From NCBI GenBank assembly GCA_963977425.1, contig CAXBOO010000003.1, positions 310,001-374,000 on the forward strand: 64,000 bases of DNA. The letters run 5' to 3'. Position numbers and translations under genes: made by a program. Positions within the stretch are counted from its first letter, which is position 1. Each line of letters opens with the position of its first letter. This DNA is from CAXBOO01 sp963977425 (lineage in GTDB: Bacteria; Bacteroidota; Bacteroidia; Flavobacteriales_D; Luteibaculaceae). The notes under the pieces are model-generated. The model did not search any database, had not been told where the DNA came from, and saw nothing but the letters and a program-made list of their open reading frames with translations. Positions 1 to 7,617 of this stretch are shown piece after piece.

Positions 1-2
1 TC

Positions 3-1172
3 AACCACGAATGGGAATTAGGAAAAAGCCCTGCTGGTGCTTGGCAATGGATGCCAAAAGAGATTAAGGAAGAAGATAAACCAGTGAACGTAGCCGATGC
101 GAGTCTTCATGAAAACCCAATGATGACGGACGCCGATATGGCCATGAAAATGGATCCTATCTATAAAGACATTTCCTTGAGATTCAAGAATGATTTCGAT
201 TATTTTTCTGAAACATTCGCCAAAGCTTGGTTCAAACTTACCCACAGAGACATGGGGCCAAAAGCACGCTATTTTGGACCAGATGTACCGCAAGAAGATT
301 TGATTTGGCAAGATCCTATTCCTAAAGGAAAGTCAGACTACAATGTTGATGCAGTCAAACAAGACATATTGAACTCAGGATTATCTAGTGCCGAAATGGT
401 TGCTACCGCTTGGGATAGTGCTAGAACATATCGAGCTTCCGATATGCGTGGCGGAGCCAATGGAGCCAGAATTCGTTTGGCGCCTCAAAAAGATTGGGCA
501 GGCAATGAACCTCAACGATTATCAAAAGTATTGTCAGTACTAGAGCCAATAGCCTTAAAACATGGCATTAGCCTTGCCGACACCATAGTGCTTGCTGGTA
601 ACGTGGGCGTAGAAATGGCAGCAAAAAAGGCTGGTATTCAGCTCACTGTTCCTTTTACTCCTGGCCGTGGAGATGCTTCAGCAGAATGGACCGATGCAGA
701 TTCGTTTGAACCTTTAGAACCTGTAGCCGATGGTTATAGAAACTGGCTGAAAGGCCATTACACTGTTAGTGCTGAAGAACTGATGTTGGATAGAACTCAA
801 CTGATGGGTTTAACCGCTCCTGAAATGACTGTTTTAGTAGGGGGAATGCGTGTAATAGGAAGCAATTACAAGGATTCAAATCATGGTGTTTTTACTGAAA
901 ATAAAGGTGCTTTGAGCAATGATTTTTTTGTGAATCTTACCGATATGAACAATGCATGGAAACCGAAACCAGATGGAACATTCAGCATAATCGATAGAAA
1001 AACGGGCACGGAAAAATGGACCGCAACCCGTATGGATTTGGTATTTGGATCTAATTCCATTCTTCGCTCTTACTCCGAAGTTTATGCGCAAGACGACAAT
1101 AAAAACAAATTTATTTCTGACTTCGTAAAAGCCTGGACTAAAGTGATGAATGCCGACAGATTTGATGTATAG
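3..1172 (+). CDS. katG: Catalase-peroxidase, C-terminal part (5' truncated by window)
   Basis: Bifunctional haem catalase-peroxidase that removes hydrogen peroxide. The frame is open from base 3 and enters the window in the conserved WELxKSPAGAWQW segment near the end of the N-terminal haem domain, so the start and active-site residues lie upstream. Seen here are HRDMGPKARYFGP, the catalase-peroxidase signature RGGANGARIRLAPQKDW, VPFTPGRGDAS, APEMTVLVGG and the closing KAWTKVMNADRFDV, all typical of KatG. An internal ATG at base 51 is not the start. The C-terminal domain looks intact and ends at a TAG, followed 20 bases on by a strong terminator, so it is the last gene of its transcript. Identification is by recognised family motifs. 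Confidence 0.97.
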   Translation, partial: NHEWELGKSPAGAWQWMPKEIKEEDKPVNVADASLHENPMMTDADMAMKMDPIYKDISLRFKNDFDYFSETFAKAWFKLTHRDMGPKARYFGPDVPQEDLIWQDPIPKGKSDYNVDAVKQDILNSGLSSAEMVATAWDSARTYRASDMRGGANGARIRLAPQKDWAGNEPQRLSKVLSVLEPIALKHGISLADTIVLAGNVGVEMAAKKAGIQLTVPFTPGRGDASAEWTDADSFEPLEPVADGYRNWLKGHYTVSAEELMLDRTQLMGLTAPEMTVLVGGMRVIGSNYKDSNHGVFTENKGALSNDFFVNLTDMNNAWKPKPDGTFSIIDRKTGTEKWTATRMDLVFGSNSILRSYSEVYAQDDNKNKFISDFVKAWTKVMNADRFDV

Positions 1173-1191
1173 GTTCAATCAATAATTAAAC

Positions 1192-1231
1192 AAAAGAGCG
1201 ATTTCTATTTTTTGCAAGTCGCTCTTTTTTT
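1192..1231 (+). terminator. Rho-independent terminator of katG
   Basis: Perfect 7-bp stem AGAGCGA (1195-1201) / TCGCTCT (1219-1225), extendable by A-T pairs, 17-nt loop, followed by a T run. It lies 20 bases after the katG stop codon. Confidence 0.85.
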
Positions 1232-1319
1232 GTTCTTAATTTTCGATTTCAGATATACTTTCAGCATTTACTTTTTACTATCATTAGCTATTTCATTTAC
1301 CCTTTGTATTTTACCCGTC

Positions 1320-1646
1320 ATGCATTGGATTGTATTAATCATAGCGGGTTTATTTGAAGTAGGATTTGCATTTTGTCTTGGCAAAGCAAAAGCACTTACT
1401 GGAATCCAAGCCACATATTGGTACGGCGGTTTTGTTATTTGTCTTGTCATCAGCATGTTGCTTTTGATAAAAGCCACTGAACAACTTCCCATAGGCACAG
1501 CTTATGCTGTTTGGACCGGTATTGGTGCAGTTGGAACATTAATTATTGGCATTGTTTTTTTCAACGAACCAGCTGAATTTTGGCGATTATTTTTTGCGTC
1601 TACCTTAATTCTTTCCATTGTTGGTCTTAAAGTAATGGCGCATTAA
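1320..1646 (+). CDS. gdx: SMR family transporter, Gdx/SugE type (guanidinium exporter)
   Basis: A 108-aa protein of four membrane helices. The segment LPIGTAYAVWTGIGAVGT (about residues 57-74) is the signature of the SugE/Gdx branch of small multidrug resistance proteins; the membrane-embedded glutamate that couples proton and substrate is in GLFEVGFA (near residue 13). Family members of this branch export guanidinium in exchange for protons as dual-topology dimers. I chose ATG 1320, giving the family's usual length; a longer frame opens at 1212 but that lies inside the katG terminator. No guanidine riboswitch is recognisable in the short upstream region. The branch assignment is firm; the guanidinium substrate is inferred from it. 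Confidence 0.88.
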   Translation: MHWIVLIIAGLFEVGFAFCLGKAKALTGIQATYWYGGFVICLVISMLLLIKATEQLPIGTAYAVWTGIGAVGTLIIGIVFFNEPAEFWRLFFASTLILSIVGLKVMAH

Positions 1647-1656
1647 AATCAGCGAG

Positions 1657-1664
1657 TATATTTG
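1657..1664 (+). promoter_or_regulatory. Candidate -7 element before the K+/H+ antiporter gene
   Basis: TATATTTG matches the Bacteroidota -7 consensus TAnnTTTG, 58 bases before the antiporter start. No good -33 TTTG lies at the usual distance, so support is weak. Confidence 0.3.
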
Positions 1665-1722
1665 GTATAACATTGAGCTCAGCCCCTATTAACCTACAGC
1701 ACTCAACAGTTTAAATAATTGA

Positions 1723-3192
1723 ATGAATATTACCATTGAAAACATATTATTGATTGGTTCTGCCCTACTTTTTGTCAGCATAATGGCTGGTAAAACAAGT
1801 TATAGAATTGGCATACCTACTTTGTTGTTGTTTTTATCAGTAGGTATTTTTGCAGGATCTGAAGGTATTGGGGGTATCTACTTCGATAATCCAAAAATTG
1901 CTCAATTCATAGGTATTGTTGCACTTAATTTCATTTTGTTTTCTGGTGGTATGGATACCAGTTGGACAGCCGTAAAACCTGTTCTTAAGGAAGGCATCAT
2001 GCTTTCTACCATAGGCGTATTGGTAACTGCATTAGGTCTGGGTACATTCGTTTGGTTCGTTACTGATTTCACCATTTTTGAAAGCATGCTTTTAGGTTCT
2101 ATCGTTTCTTCTACCGATGCTGCTGCTGTCTTTTCAATACTTAGAGGTAAAAATTTAGCCTTAAAGAAAAACATTCGTCCTACGTTAGAATTAGAAAGTG
2201 GAAGTAACGACCCAATGGCTTACGTACTAACCATTTCATTTTTGACACTGGTTGTAAATCAAGACCAAGAGATTTTGTCCATTGTACTATCGTTTTTCCA
2301 GCAAATGATACTTGGCGCTTTAGCGGGTCTTGTTTTTGGTTTCGTAAGCAAATGGATCGTCAACCGAATTAAACTCGATTTCGAGGGTTTGTACCCTGTA
2401 TTGCTCATTGCCTTGATGTTCATCACCTTTTCATTTACTGATTTCATAGGTGGAAACGGCTTTTTGGCTATTTACATTAGCAGTGTTTATTTAGGCAATC
2501 AAAACCTCATTCACAAAAAAACCATCATGCGCATGTTCGATGGTATGGCTTGGTTGATGGAAATAGTGCTTTTCTTAACGCTTGGCTTATTGGTTTTTCC
2601 TAGTCAAATGCTTCCATTTATTGGCATCGGATTGTTGATTTCATTGTTCCTGATTTTTATTGCACGACCTATTGCCGTATTCATTTCGCTTTCTGTATTC
2701 AAGATGAAGATGAGACGAAGAGTTTTCATTTCATGGGTTGGTTTAAGAGGCGCTGTACCAATTGTATTTGCTACTTATCCACTATTGGCGGGCATTGAAA
2801 AAGCCAACACTATTTTCAATATTGTATTTTTCATTTCAGTGAGTTCGGTCATCATTCAAGGAACAACGTTAACATTGGTTGCCAAATGGCTGCACGTTGG
2901 ATTGCCTAAGAAGATAAAACCTCGTTCTGCTACCGATAAATTATTGCAAGACTATCCGAAGTCGACCATGGAGCACATCATGGTGTGTGAAGGCTCTCAT
3001 GCCATAGGCCGAAAGATTGTTGATATTGACTTGCCACAAACCGCTAACATCGCATTGCTTGAACGCAACAACAAATACATAACACCTTCGGGTGCTACCA
3101 TCATTGAACTGAATGATAAACTGTATGTGCTAACTGATAAACCAGAAAACATAAACGAAGTGTACGATGCTCTCCATATTTATAAGAGCTAA
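1723..3192 (+). CDS. nhaP2: Potassium/proton antiporter (CPA1, NhaP2/CvrA type)
   Basis: A 489-aa cation/proton antiporter. About twelve hydrophobic helices fill residues 1-390; the segment STDAAAVFSILRG followed by LELESGSNDPMAY (about residues 130-167) holds the acidic ion-binding residues typical of CPA1 exchangers. A hydrophilic C-terminal domain (about 400-489) reads as a TrkA-C/RCK-C regulatory domain (GRKIVDIDLP, INDKLY-like ELNDKLYVLT). This architecture is that of K+/H+ antiporters such as CvrA/NhaP2, which lower internal K+ and set cytoplasmic pH or osmotic balance. A K+ channel gene follows 309 bases downstream, with one small unknown ORF between, suggesting a potassium-handling cluster. 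K+ versus Na+ preference is inferred from the architecture. Confidence 0.88.
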   Translation: MNITIENILLIGSALLFVSIMAGKTSYRIGIPTLLLFLSVGIFAGSEGIGGIYFDNPKIAQFIGIVALNFILFSGGMDTSWTAVKPVLKEGIMLSTIGVLVTALGLGTFVWFVTDFTIFESMLLGSIVSSTDAAAVFSILRGKNLALKKNIRPTLELESGSNDPMAYVLTISFLTLVVNQDQEILSIVLSFFQQMILGALAGLVFGFVSKWIVNRIKLDFEGLYPVLLIALMFITFSFTDFIGGNGFLAIYISSVYLGNQNLIHKKTIMRMFDGMAWLMEIVLFLTLGLLVFPSQMLPFIGIGLLISLFLIFIARPIAVFISLSVFKMKMRRRVFISWVGLRGAVPIVFATYPLLAGIEKANTIFNIVFFISVSSVIIQGTTLTLVAKWLHVGLPKKIKPRSATDKLLQDYPKSTMEHIMVCEGSHAIGRKIVDIDLPQTANIALLERNNKYITPSGATIIELNDKLYVLTDKPENINEVYDALHIYKS

Positions 3193-3230
3193 AGAAATTG
3201 ATGTAAAATAGCACTAACAAAAAGCAATGT

Positions 3231-3443
3231 ATGTCACAAGGAAGACCAGGCGATCACCCAATTTCAGATGTGTTATTTCATGATGCTGAATATTTCACGC
3301 CAGAAATAAGGGCCTTGTTCAAAGAGGTTTACACTCTATCCTTTAAGCATTTTAATGTTTTTAAAGACATCAACCTTACGGATGATTCTGAAACCATACA
3401 CAAAAAATTGACGCTATTAAAACAACAATTAAACGAGTCTTAA
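3231..3443 (+). CDS. Small hypothetical protein between two K+ transport genes
   Basis: A 70-aa soluble protein with no signal peptide or membrane helix. I do not recognise the family. It has an acidic and aromatic N-terminal half (DVLFHDAEYFTPEIRALFKEVY) and a lysine-rich helical C-terminus. It starts with ATG 38 bases after the antiporter stop and ends 57 bases before the K+ channel gene, all on the same strand, so co-transcription is plausible. Codon use looks like the neighbours and the frame is intact, but no function can be assigned. Confidence 0.6.
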   Translation: MSQGRPGDHPISDVLFHDAEYFTPEIRALFKEVYTLSFKHFNVFKDINLTDDSETIHKKLTLLKQQLNES

Positions 3444-3500
3444 TGTATATCCTAACAGCACAACTAACTGATTTACATTGCAATAACAAACAATATCTAG

Positions 3501-3809
3501 ATGTTACTATTCCGAACTTTGATCTCTTTTCTGAAAGACCCAGATTACAGAAATTTACTTTTCACAACTAGCTTTATCATAGCCTTTGGTAGTGTTGTTT
3601 ATCATTTCCTAGAAGGATGGAGCTGGATAAATTCAATCTATTTTTCGGTGATCACACTCACTACAGTTGGTTATGGCGACTTTTCTCCACAAACCGACGA
3701 AGGAAAACTCTTTACTATCTTCTACATTATCATTGGTATCGGCATCATTTTGAGTTTCATCAACACCGTTTACAATCATTATAGTACCATAAAATCTAAA
3801 CGAAAATAA
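3501..3809 (+). CDS. Two-transmembrane potassium channel
   Basis: A 102-aa ion channel subunit. It has a first membrane helix (about residues 18-37), a pore helix, the complete K+ selectivity filter TVGYGD (residues 55-60), and a second helix (about 70-92) ending in a short basic tail. This is the minimal pore module of KcsA-like channels, which work as tetramers for passive, selective K+ flux. There is no voltage sensor and no RCK domain in the protein, so gating is not evident; the RCK-C domain of the nearby antiporter is on a different polypeptide. It is the third of three same-strand genes with a potassium theme. Confidence 0.88.
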   Translation: MLLFRTLISFLKDPDYRNLLFTTSFIIAFGSVVYHFLEGWSWINSIYFSVITLTTVGYGDFSPQTDEGKLFTIFYIIIGIGIILSFINTVYNHYSTIKSKRK

Positions 3810-3869
3810 CAGCCTCTATATGCCCTTTTTTTATGTTGAAATACAATCACGCGCATAAACAATAGATTC

Positions 3870-3918
3870 AAAGTAATTGAGCAAAGCGGCAATTAAGAGC
3901 AAATTTCTCAATTACTTT
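3870..3918 (+). promoter_or_regulatory. 12-bp inverted repeat ending 5 nt before the helicase start
   Basis: AAAGTAATTGAG (3870-3881) and CTCAATTACTTT (3907-3918) are perfect reverse complements separated by 25 nt. The second arm ends five bases before ATG 3924 of the DEAD-box helicase, where a ribosome would bind. It is not followed by a T run, so it is not an ordinary terminator. It could be an RNA hairpin controlling translation or a DNA operator. The repeat is seen directly; the role is inference. Confidence 0.55.
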
Positions 3919-3923
3919 ACAGC

Positions 3924-5285
3924 ATGATTACGTTTGAAGGTTTCAAGATTAAAAAACAGTTACAAAATGCCATTTCTGACATGGGGTTTGAACAACCAAC
4001 CCCCATACAACAAGAGTCATACTCACCCATTCTTGGTGGTTACGATTTTGTAGGTATTGCACAAACTGGAACCGGTAAAACAATGGCATATATGTTGCCA
4101 ATTTTACAAGAACTAAATTACTCGGAGCAGCACAACCCCAGAATTGTAGTACTCGTTCCAACTAGAGAATTGGTTATTCAAATTGTAAAACAAATAGAAT
4201 TGCTTACTGCTTACTTAAGCGTACGCGTTACAGGTGTGTATGGAGGTTCCAACAATATTGGAGCTCAAACGGCAGCTATATCAGAAGGAATTGACATTAT
4301 TGTTGGTACTCCTCGACGGTTTTACGACCTGATAATGAACAATGTAATTCGTTTAAAATCGGTTAAAAAATTGGTGATTGATGAAGTTGACATCATGCTC
4401 GATTTCGGCTACAAAACACAGCTAAATAACATCTTCGAACACTTGCCTACGAAGCGTCAGAACATACTTTTTTCGGCTACTATGACCAATTATGTAGATG
4501 ATTTAATTGACGATTTTTTAGTGAATCCGATAAAAAAAACCATCTCATTAAGTGGTACGCCAGTAGATACCATTAGCCAAGAATCGTACGCTGCACCTAA
4601 CTTTTACACCAAGGCCAATTTACTGAACCACCTATTGAAGGATAAAATTGAATTCAATAAAGTTTTGATTTTTGCAGGTTCTAAATTGAATGCTGACAGG
4701 TTGTTCGAAACCTTGAATTTCAAATCAGATATTGCAGTAATACACTCCAGCAAAGAACAAAATCACCGTACCAAATCCATCGAAAAATTTGAAGATGGCA
4801 GCTGTAGAATATTGATCGCAACCGATGTAATTGCTCGTGGTATTGACATCGATAAAATAAGTACTGTAATCAGTTTTGACACACCCTTCTACCCTGAAAA
4901 TTACATTCACCGTATAGGTAGAACAGGTAGAGCCGGAGAAAAAGGGAAGTCAATATTGTTGTTCAATGAAGACGAAAAGGAGCTTAAAAAATCAATCGAA
5001 GATTTGATGAATTACAGCATTCCACTCAATGATTTTCCTGAAGAAGTCATGGTGTCATCTATGCTTACTCCAGAAGAAAAAAAGAAACCAAACGGCATAG
5101 ACGAACTCGCTGACAAAAGCACTGTCAACAAGTCAGGACCTTCATTCCACGAAAAATCAAAGAAAAACAGCAAAGTTAAAGTCGAACGAAAAAGTTACCC
5201 TCAACAATTAAAAGAACGCTATAAAAAGCCCATTAGACGAGGAGACAAAATTCAAAACATGAAAAAGAAAAACAAGAAAAAATAA
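3924..5285 (+). CDS. DEAD-box-family RNA helicase with DEVD motif II
   Basis: A 453-aa ATP-dependent RNA helicase, related to the RhlE/DeaD group that remodels RNA in ribosome assembly, decay or cold adaptation. Seen: Q motif (GFEQPTPIQ, near residue 23), motif I AQTGTGKT (about 46-53), PTRELV, motif III SAT, and motif VI HRIGRTGR (about 328-335). Motif II reads D-E-V-D (residues 153-156) in place of D-E-A-D; both aspartates and the glutamate needed for Mg-ATP remain, so activity is expected. After the two RecA-like domains a lysine-rich tail ends in KKKNKKK and probably binds RNA. A 12-bp inverted repeat lies just before the start. A MepB-family gene follows 24 bases on. Confidence 0.93.
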   Translation: MITFEGFKIKKQLQNAISDMGFEQPTPIQQESYSPILGGYDFVGIAQTGTGKTMAYMLPILQELNYSEQHNPRIVVLVPTRELVIQIVKQIELLTAYLSVRVTGVYGGSNNIGAQTAAISEGIDIIVGTPRRFYDLIMNNVIRLKSVKKLVIDEVDIMLDFGYKTQLNNIFEHLPTKRQNILFSATMTNYVDDLIDDFLVNPIKKTISLSGTPVDTISQESYAAPNFYTKANLLNHLLKDKIEFNKVLIFAGSKLNADRLFETLNFKSDIAVIHSSKEQNHRTKSIEKFEDGSCRILIATDVIARGIDIDKISTVISFDTPFYPENYIHRIGRTGRAGEKGKSILLFNEDEKELKKSIEDLMNYSIPLNDFPEEVMVSSMLTPEEKKKPNGIDELADKSTVNKSGPSFHEKSKKNSKVKVERKSYPQQLKERYKKPIRRGDKIQNMKKKNKKK

Positions 5286-5309
5286 TCTTGATTTCATTTT
5301 AAACTCGTG

Positions 5310-5804
5310 ATGAATTGTCAACTTGAACGTATTGAAAGAGACGTTTATTCTCAAATTGGTTTTTGCATTTCCGAATTGCAAAATGATACAGAAAGCCGTG
5401 ACTACGATGCGTGTACATTCAAATTAAATGAACTTAGAATAATAAGCCGTAGCTCAAAAACAACACCTACTAAAACGGGGCAGTTTGTAACATTCTGGAA
5501 ACGATTAAAAAATGGCCCCATTGCCCCTTTCGATGCTTCGGATGATTTTGATTTTTTAGTAGTAAATGCAGAAAATGGACAACACTTTGGTCAATTTGTA
5601 TTTCCAAAATCAGTTTTGATTTCAAAGGGTATTATTGCTTCTATTACGAAAAAAGGCAATAGAGCTTTTAGAGTTTACCCTATTTGGGATGCCGCTAAAA
5701 GCAAACAGGCAATCAACACCCAAAAATGGCAATTGAATTATTTTTACGCTCTTTCAACTCCCTTTAGCTTAAAAAATGTAACAAGTTTGTATCAGAACCA
5801 ATAG
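5310..5804 (+). CDS. MepB family protein
   Basis: A 164-aa soluble protein. The segments KTTPTKTGQFVTFWKR, PFDASDDFDFLVV, GQFVFPKSVLISKGI and RAFRVYPIWD are the conserved blocks of the MepB family, named after a gene in the Staphylococcus aureus mepRAB multidrug locus but of unknown biochemical function. I chose ATG 5310; a GTG lies immediately before it. It follows the helicase gene closely on the same strand and may share its transcript. There is no MepR regulator or MepA efflux pump next to it, so a link with drug efflux is not supported here. Confidence 0.85.
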   Translation: MNCQLERIERDVYSQIGFCISELQNDTESRDYDACTFKLNELRIISRSSKTTPTKTGQFVTFWKRLKNGPIAPFDASDDFDFLVVNAENGQHFGQFVFPKSVLISKGIIASITKKGNRAFRVYPIWDAAKSKQAINTQKWQLNYFYALSTPFSLKNVTSLYQNQ

Positions 5805-5954
5805 CTTTTTTCCTCCAATATTTCGAATGCGTTTGTTGTTCTAATGAAGGATAACTATAGATAAACTATGCTATTCTGTTTTTGTTTTGCGTTTACACCT
5901 CGAAAAAAATTGAACGCTTAAAATTCATTTACTATCTTCTACAAAATTTAGTGC

Positions 5955-7496
5955 ATGTTCCAGTTTAGGCTATCCACATGGTTCCGTAATATTTCGATTA
6001 GTAGAAAATTATATTTTACTATCGGAATCATGGCATTCCTAATTGTCTGTGAATTATTTATGCTTTGGTTTTCACTGCACTTACTATCAGGAGTTCGTGG
6101 AGCAATTCAAGTAGAGGGTATTTGGTCTAAAGCTCAAAAAAATGCTGTAAACACATTACAACAATACGCTTACTCATCCGACACAGCAAATTATGCCTAT
6201 TTCTATGAATACCTCAAAGTGCATGAGTACGATAAAATTGCCTTAACTGAATTAACTAAACCTAAGCCCAGCCGACAAATAATGATGGACAACATTGTTA
6301 AAGCTGGGGTGCATCCAGACGATGCGAGTCCATTGGTTGATGTATTCTATTATTTAAACTCCTTACCATCAATCAAGAAGGCACTGACCATTTTTTGGAC
6401 TTCAGACGAACGCATAATGGTTTTAAAATCCATTGGCGATGAAATGCACGCTAAAATTGTTCAAAACTCACAACTAACTCGTGAAGAAATTGAAAGCTAT
6501 TTTGAAAGAATCAACATATTAAATGCCAAATTTAAATCGAGCGAAGGAAGCTTTATAGCAACCATCAGCAAAGCTGGTAGAAAGATTGACAGCATGGTTT
6601 TCAGGATTCTGATTGCCATAGCTCTAATTGTCCAATTCACGAGCTTAATTATGGCCATATCGATCAACCGCGGAATTTCTAAAGGCATCAACGAAGTCAT
6701 TCGTGTTTCAAAACAAGTTGGGAATGGCGATTATAAAGAGCGTGCCAAGGTGTATTCGAAAGATGAAATTGGTGTTCTAGCCGAATCCTTCAATGAAATG
6801 ATTGATGAAGTTGAAATAACCAATCAAGAACTGAATCAATTTGTATACATCGCTTCGCACGATTTACAAGAACCATTAAATACCATTGGTAGTTTCATAA
6901 AACTTCTAATTGATCCTGAAACGAATTGGAGTCAAGAACAAAAAATTAAGGTCAAACATTTTATTAGTGACGCTACCATTCGATTGCAGAGTCTAATAAA
7001 GGATTTAATGAATTTCTCTAGAATTAGCAATCATACAAGTTTCGAAAATGTTGACATGCAAAATGTTGTACAAACGGTTGTCAATGAGCTACAAGAAGAA
7101 ATCAACCTTTCAAAGGCTGATATAACATTTGATAAATTACCAGAAATCAAAGGCAATAAAGTAGAATTGATCAACCTATTCCAAAATTTAGTTTCTAACG
7201 CCATTAAATTTCAATTAAAAGGAAAGCGCCCTATTGTGAAAATTCTTTATCACGATTTACCTAGTTTCCACTATTTTATTGTAGAGGATAACGGCATAGG
7301 AATTCATCCCGATAGACAAGAGCGCATCTTCGAAGTTTTTCAACGCTTGAACAAATCAAAAGATTATCCAGGAACAGGCATTGGGTTGGCTATATGTAAA
7401 AAAATAGTACGTCTCCATAAAGGCCAAATAAAAGTTGAATCTAAGTTGAATCACGGCAGTGAATTTCATGTATCAATACCTAAAAAATTAACTTAA
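5955..7496 (+). CDS. Membrane sensor histidine kinase (HAMP, HisKA, HATPase)
   Basis: A 513-aa two-component sensor. An N-terminal helix (about residues 19-45) and a second helix (about 214-236) enclose a periplasmic sensor region of about 170 residues that I do not recognise. A HAMP linker (about 237-290) leads to the dimerisation/phosphoacceptor domain with H302 in SHDLQEPLNTI, then the ATPase domain with N box (QNLVSNAIKF), G1 (VEDNGIGI), F box (FEVFQRL) and G2 (GTGIGLAI). The H box and ATPase resemble phytochrome-like HWE-free kinases common in Bacteroidota. No response regulator gene is adjacent, so the partner and signal are unknown. A perfect 15-nt palindrome sits four bases after the stop. 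Confidence 0.93.
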   Translation: MFQFRLSTWFRNISISRKLYFTIGIMAFLIVCELFMLWFSLHLLSGVRGAIQVEGIWSKAQKNAVNTLQQYAYSSDTANYAYFYEYLKVHEYDKIALTELTKPKPSRQIMMDNIVKAGVHPDDASPLVDVFYYLNSLPSIKKALTIFWTSDERIMVLKSIGDEMHAKIVQNSQLTREEIESYFERINILNAKFKSSEGSFIATISKAGRKIDSMVFRILIAIALIVQFTSLIMAISINRGISKGINEVIRVSKQVGNGDYKERAKVYSKDEIGVLAESFNEMIDEVEITNQELNQFVYIASHDLQEPLNTIGSFIKLLIDPETNWSQEQKIKVKHFISDATIRLQSLIKDLMNFSRISNHTSFENVDMQNVVQTVVNELQEEINLSKADITFDKLPEIKGNKVELINLFQNLVSNAIKFQLKGKRPIVKILYHDLPSFHYFIVEDNGIGIHPDRQERIFEVFQRLNKSKDYPGTGIGLAICKKIVRLHKGQIKVESKLNHGSEFHVSIPKKLT

Positions 7497-7617
7497 ATCA
7501 CAGCAATTATTGCTGCCACTTCAGTTTAAATTTCCGTTCATTTTTGTCTAAAAAATGTAACTTCATTGTTCGTATTCTATTTCAAAACGTATGACCTCCT
7601 TTCCAAATTCTTTGAAT

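Noticed and set aside
1212..1319. Longer start for the SMR transporter
   Set aside because: It begins inside the katG terminator and adds residues not found in the family.
1232..1319. Guanidine riboswitch before the Gdx-type gene
   Set aside because: Only 88 bases separate it from the katG terminator and no conserved ykkC-type pattern is visible by eye; a covariance search with the guanidine-I, -II and -III models would settle it.
7501..7515. 15-nt palindrome CAGCAATTATTGCTG after the sensor kinase as a terminator
   Set aside because: The loop would be too small and no T run follows; it may be an operator or chance.
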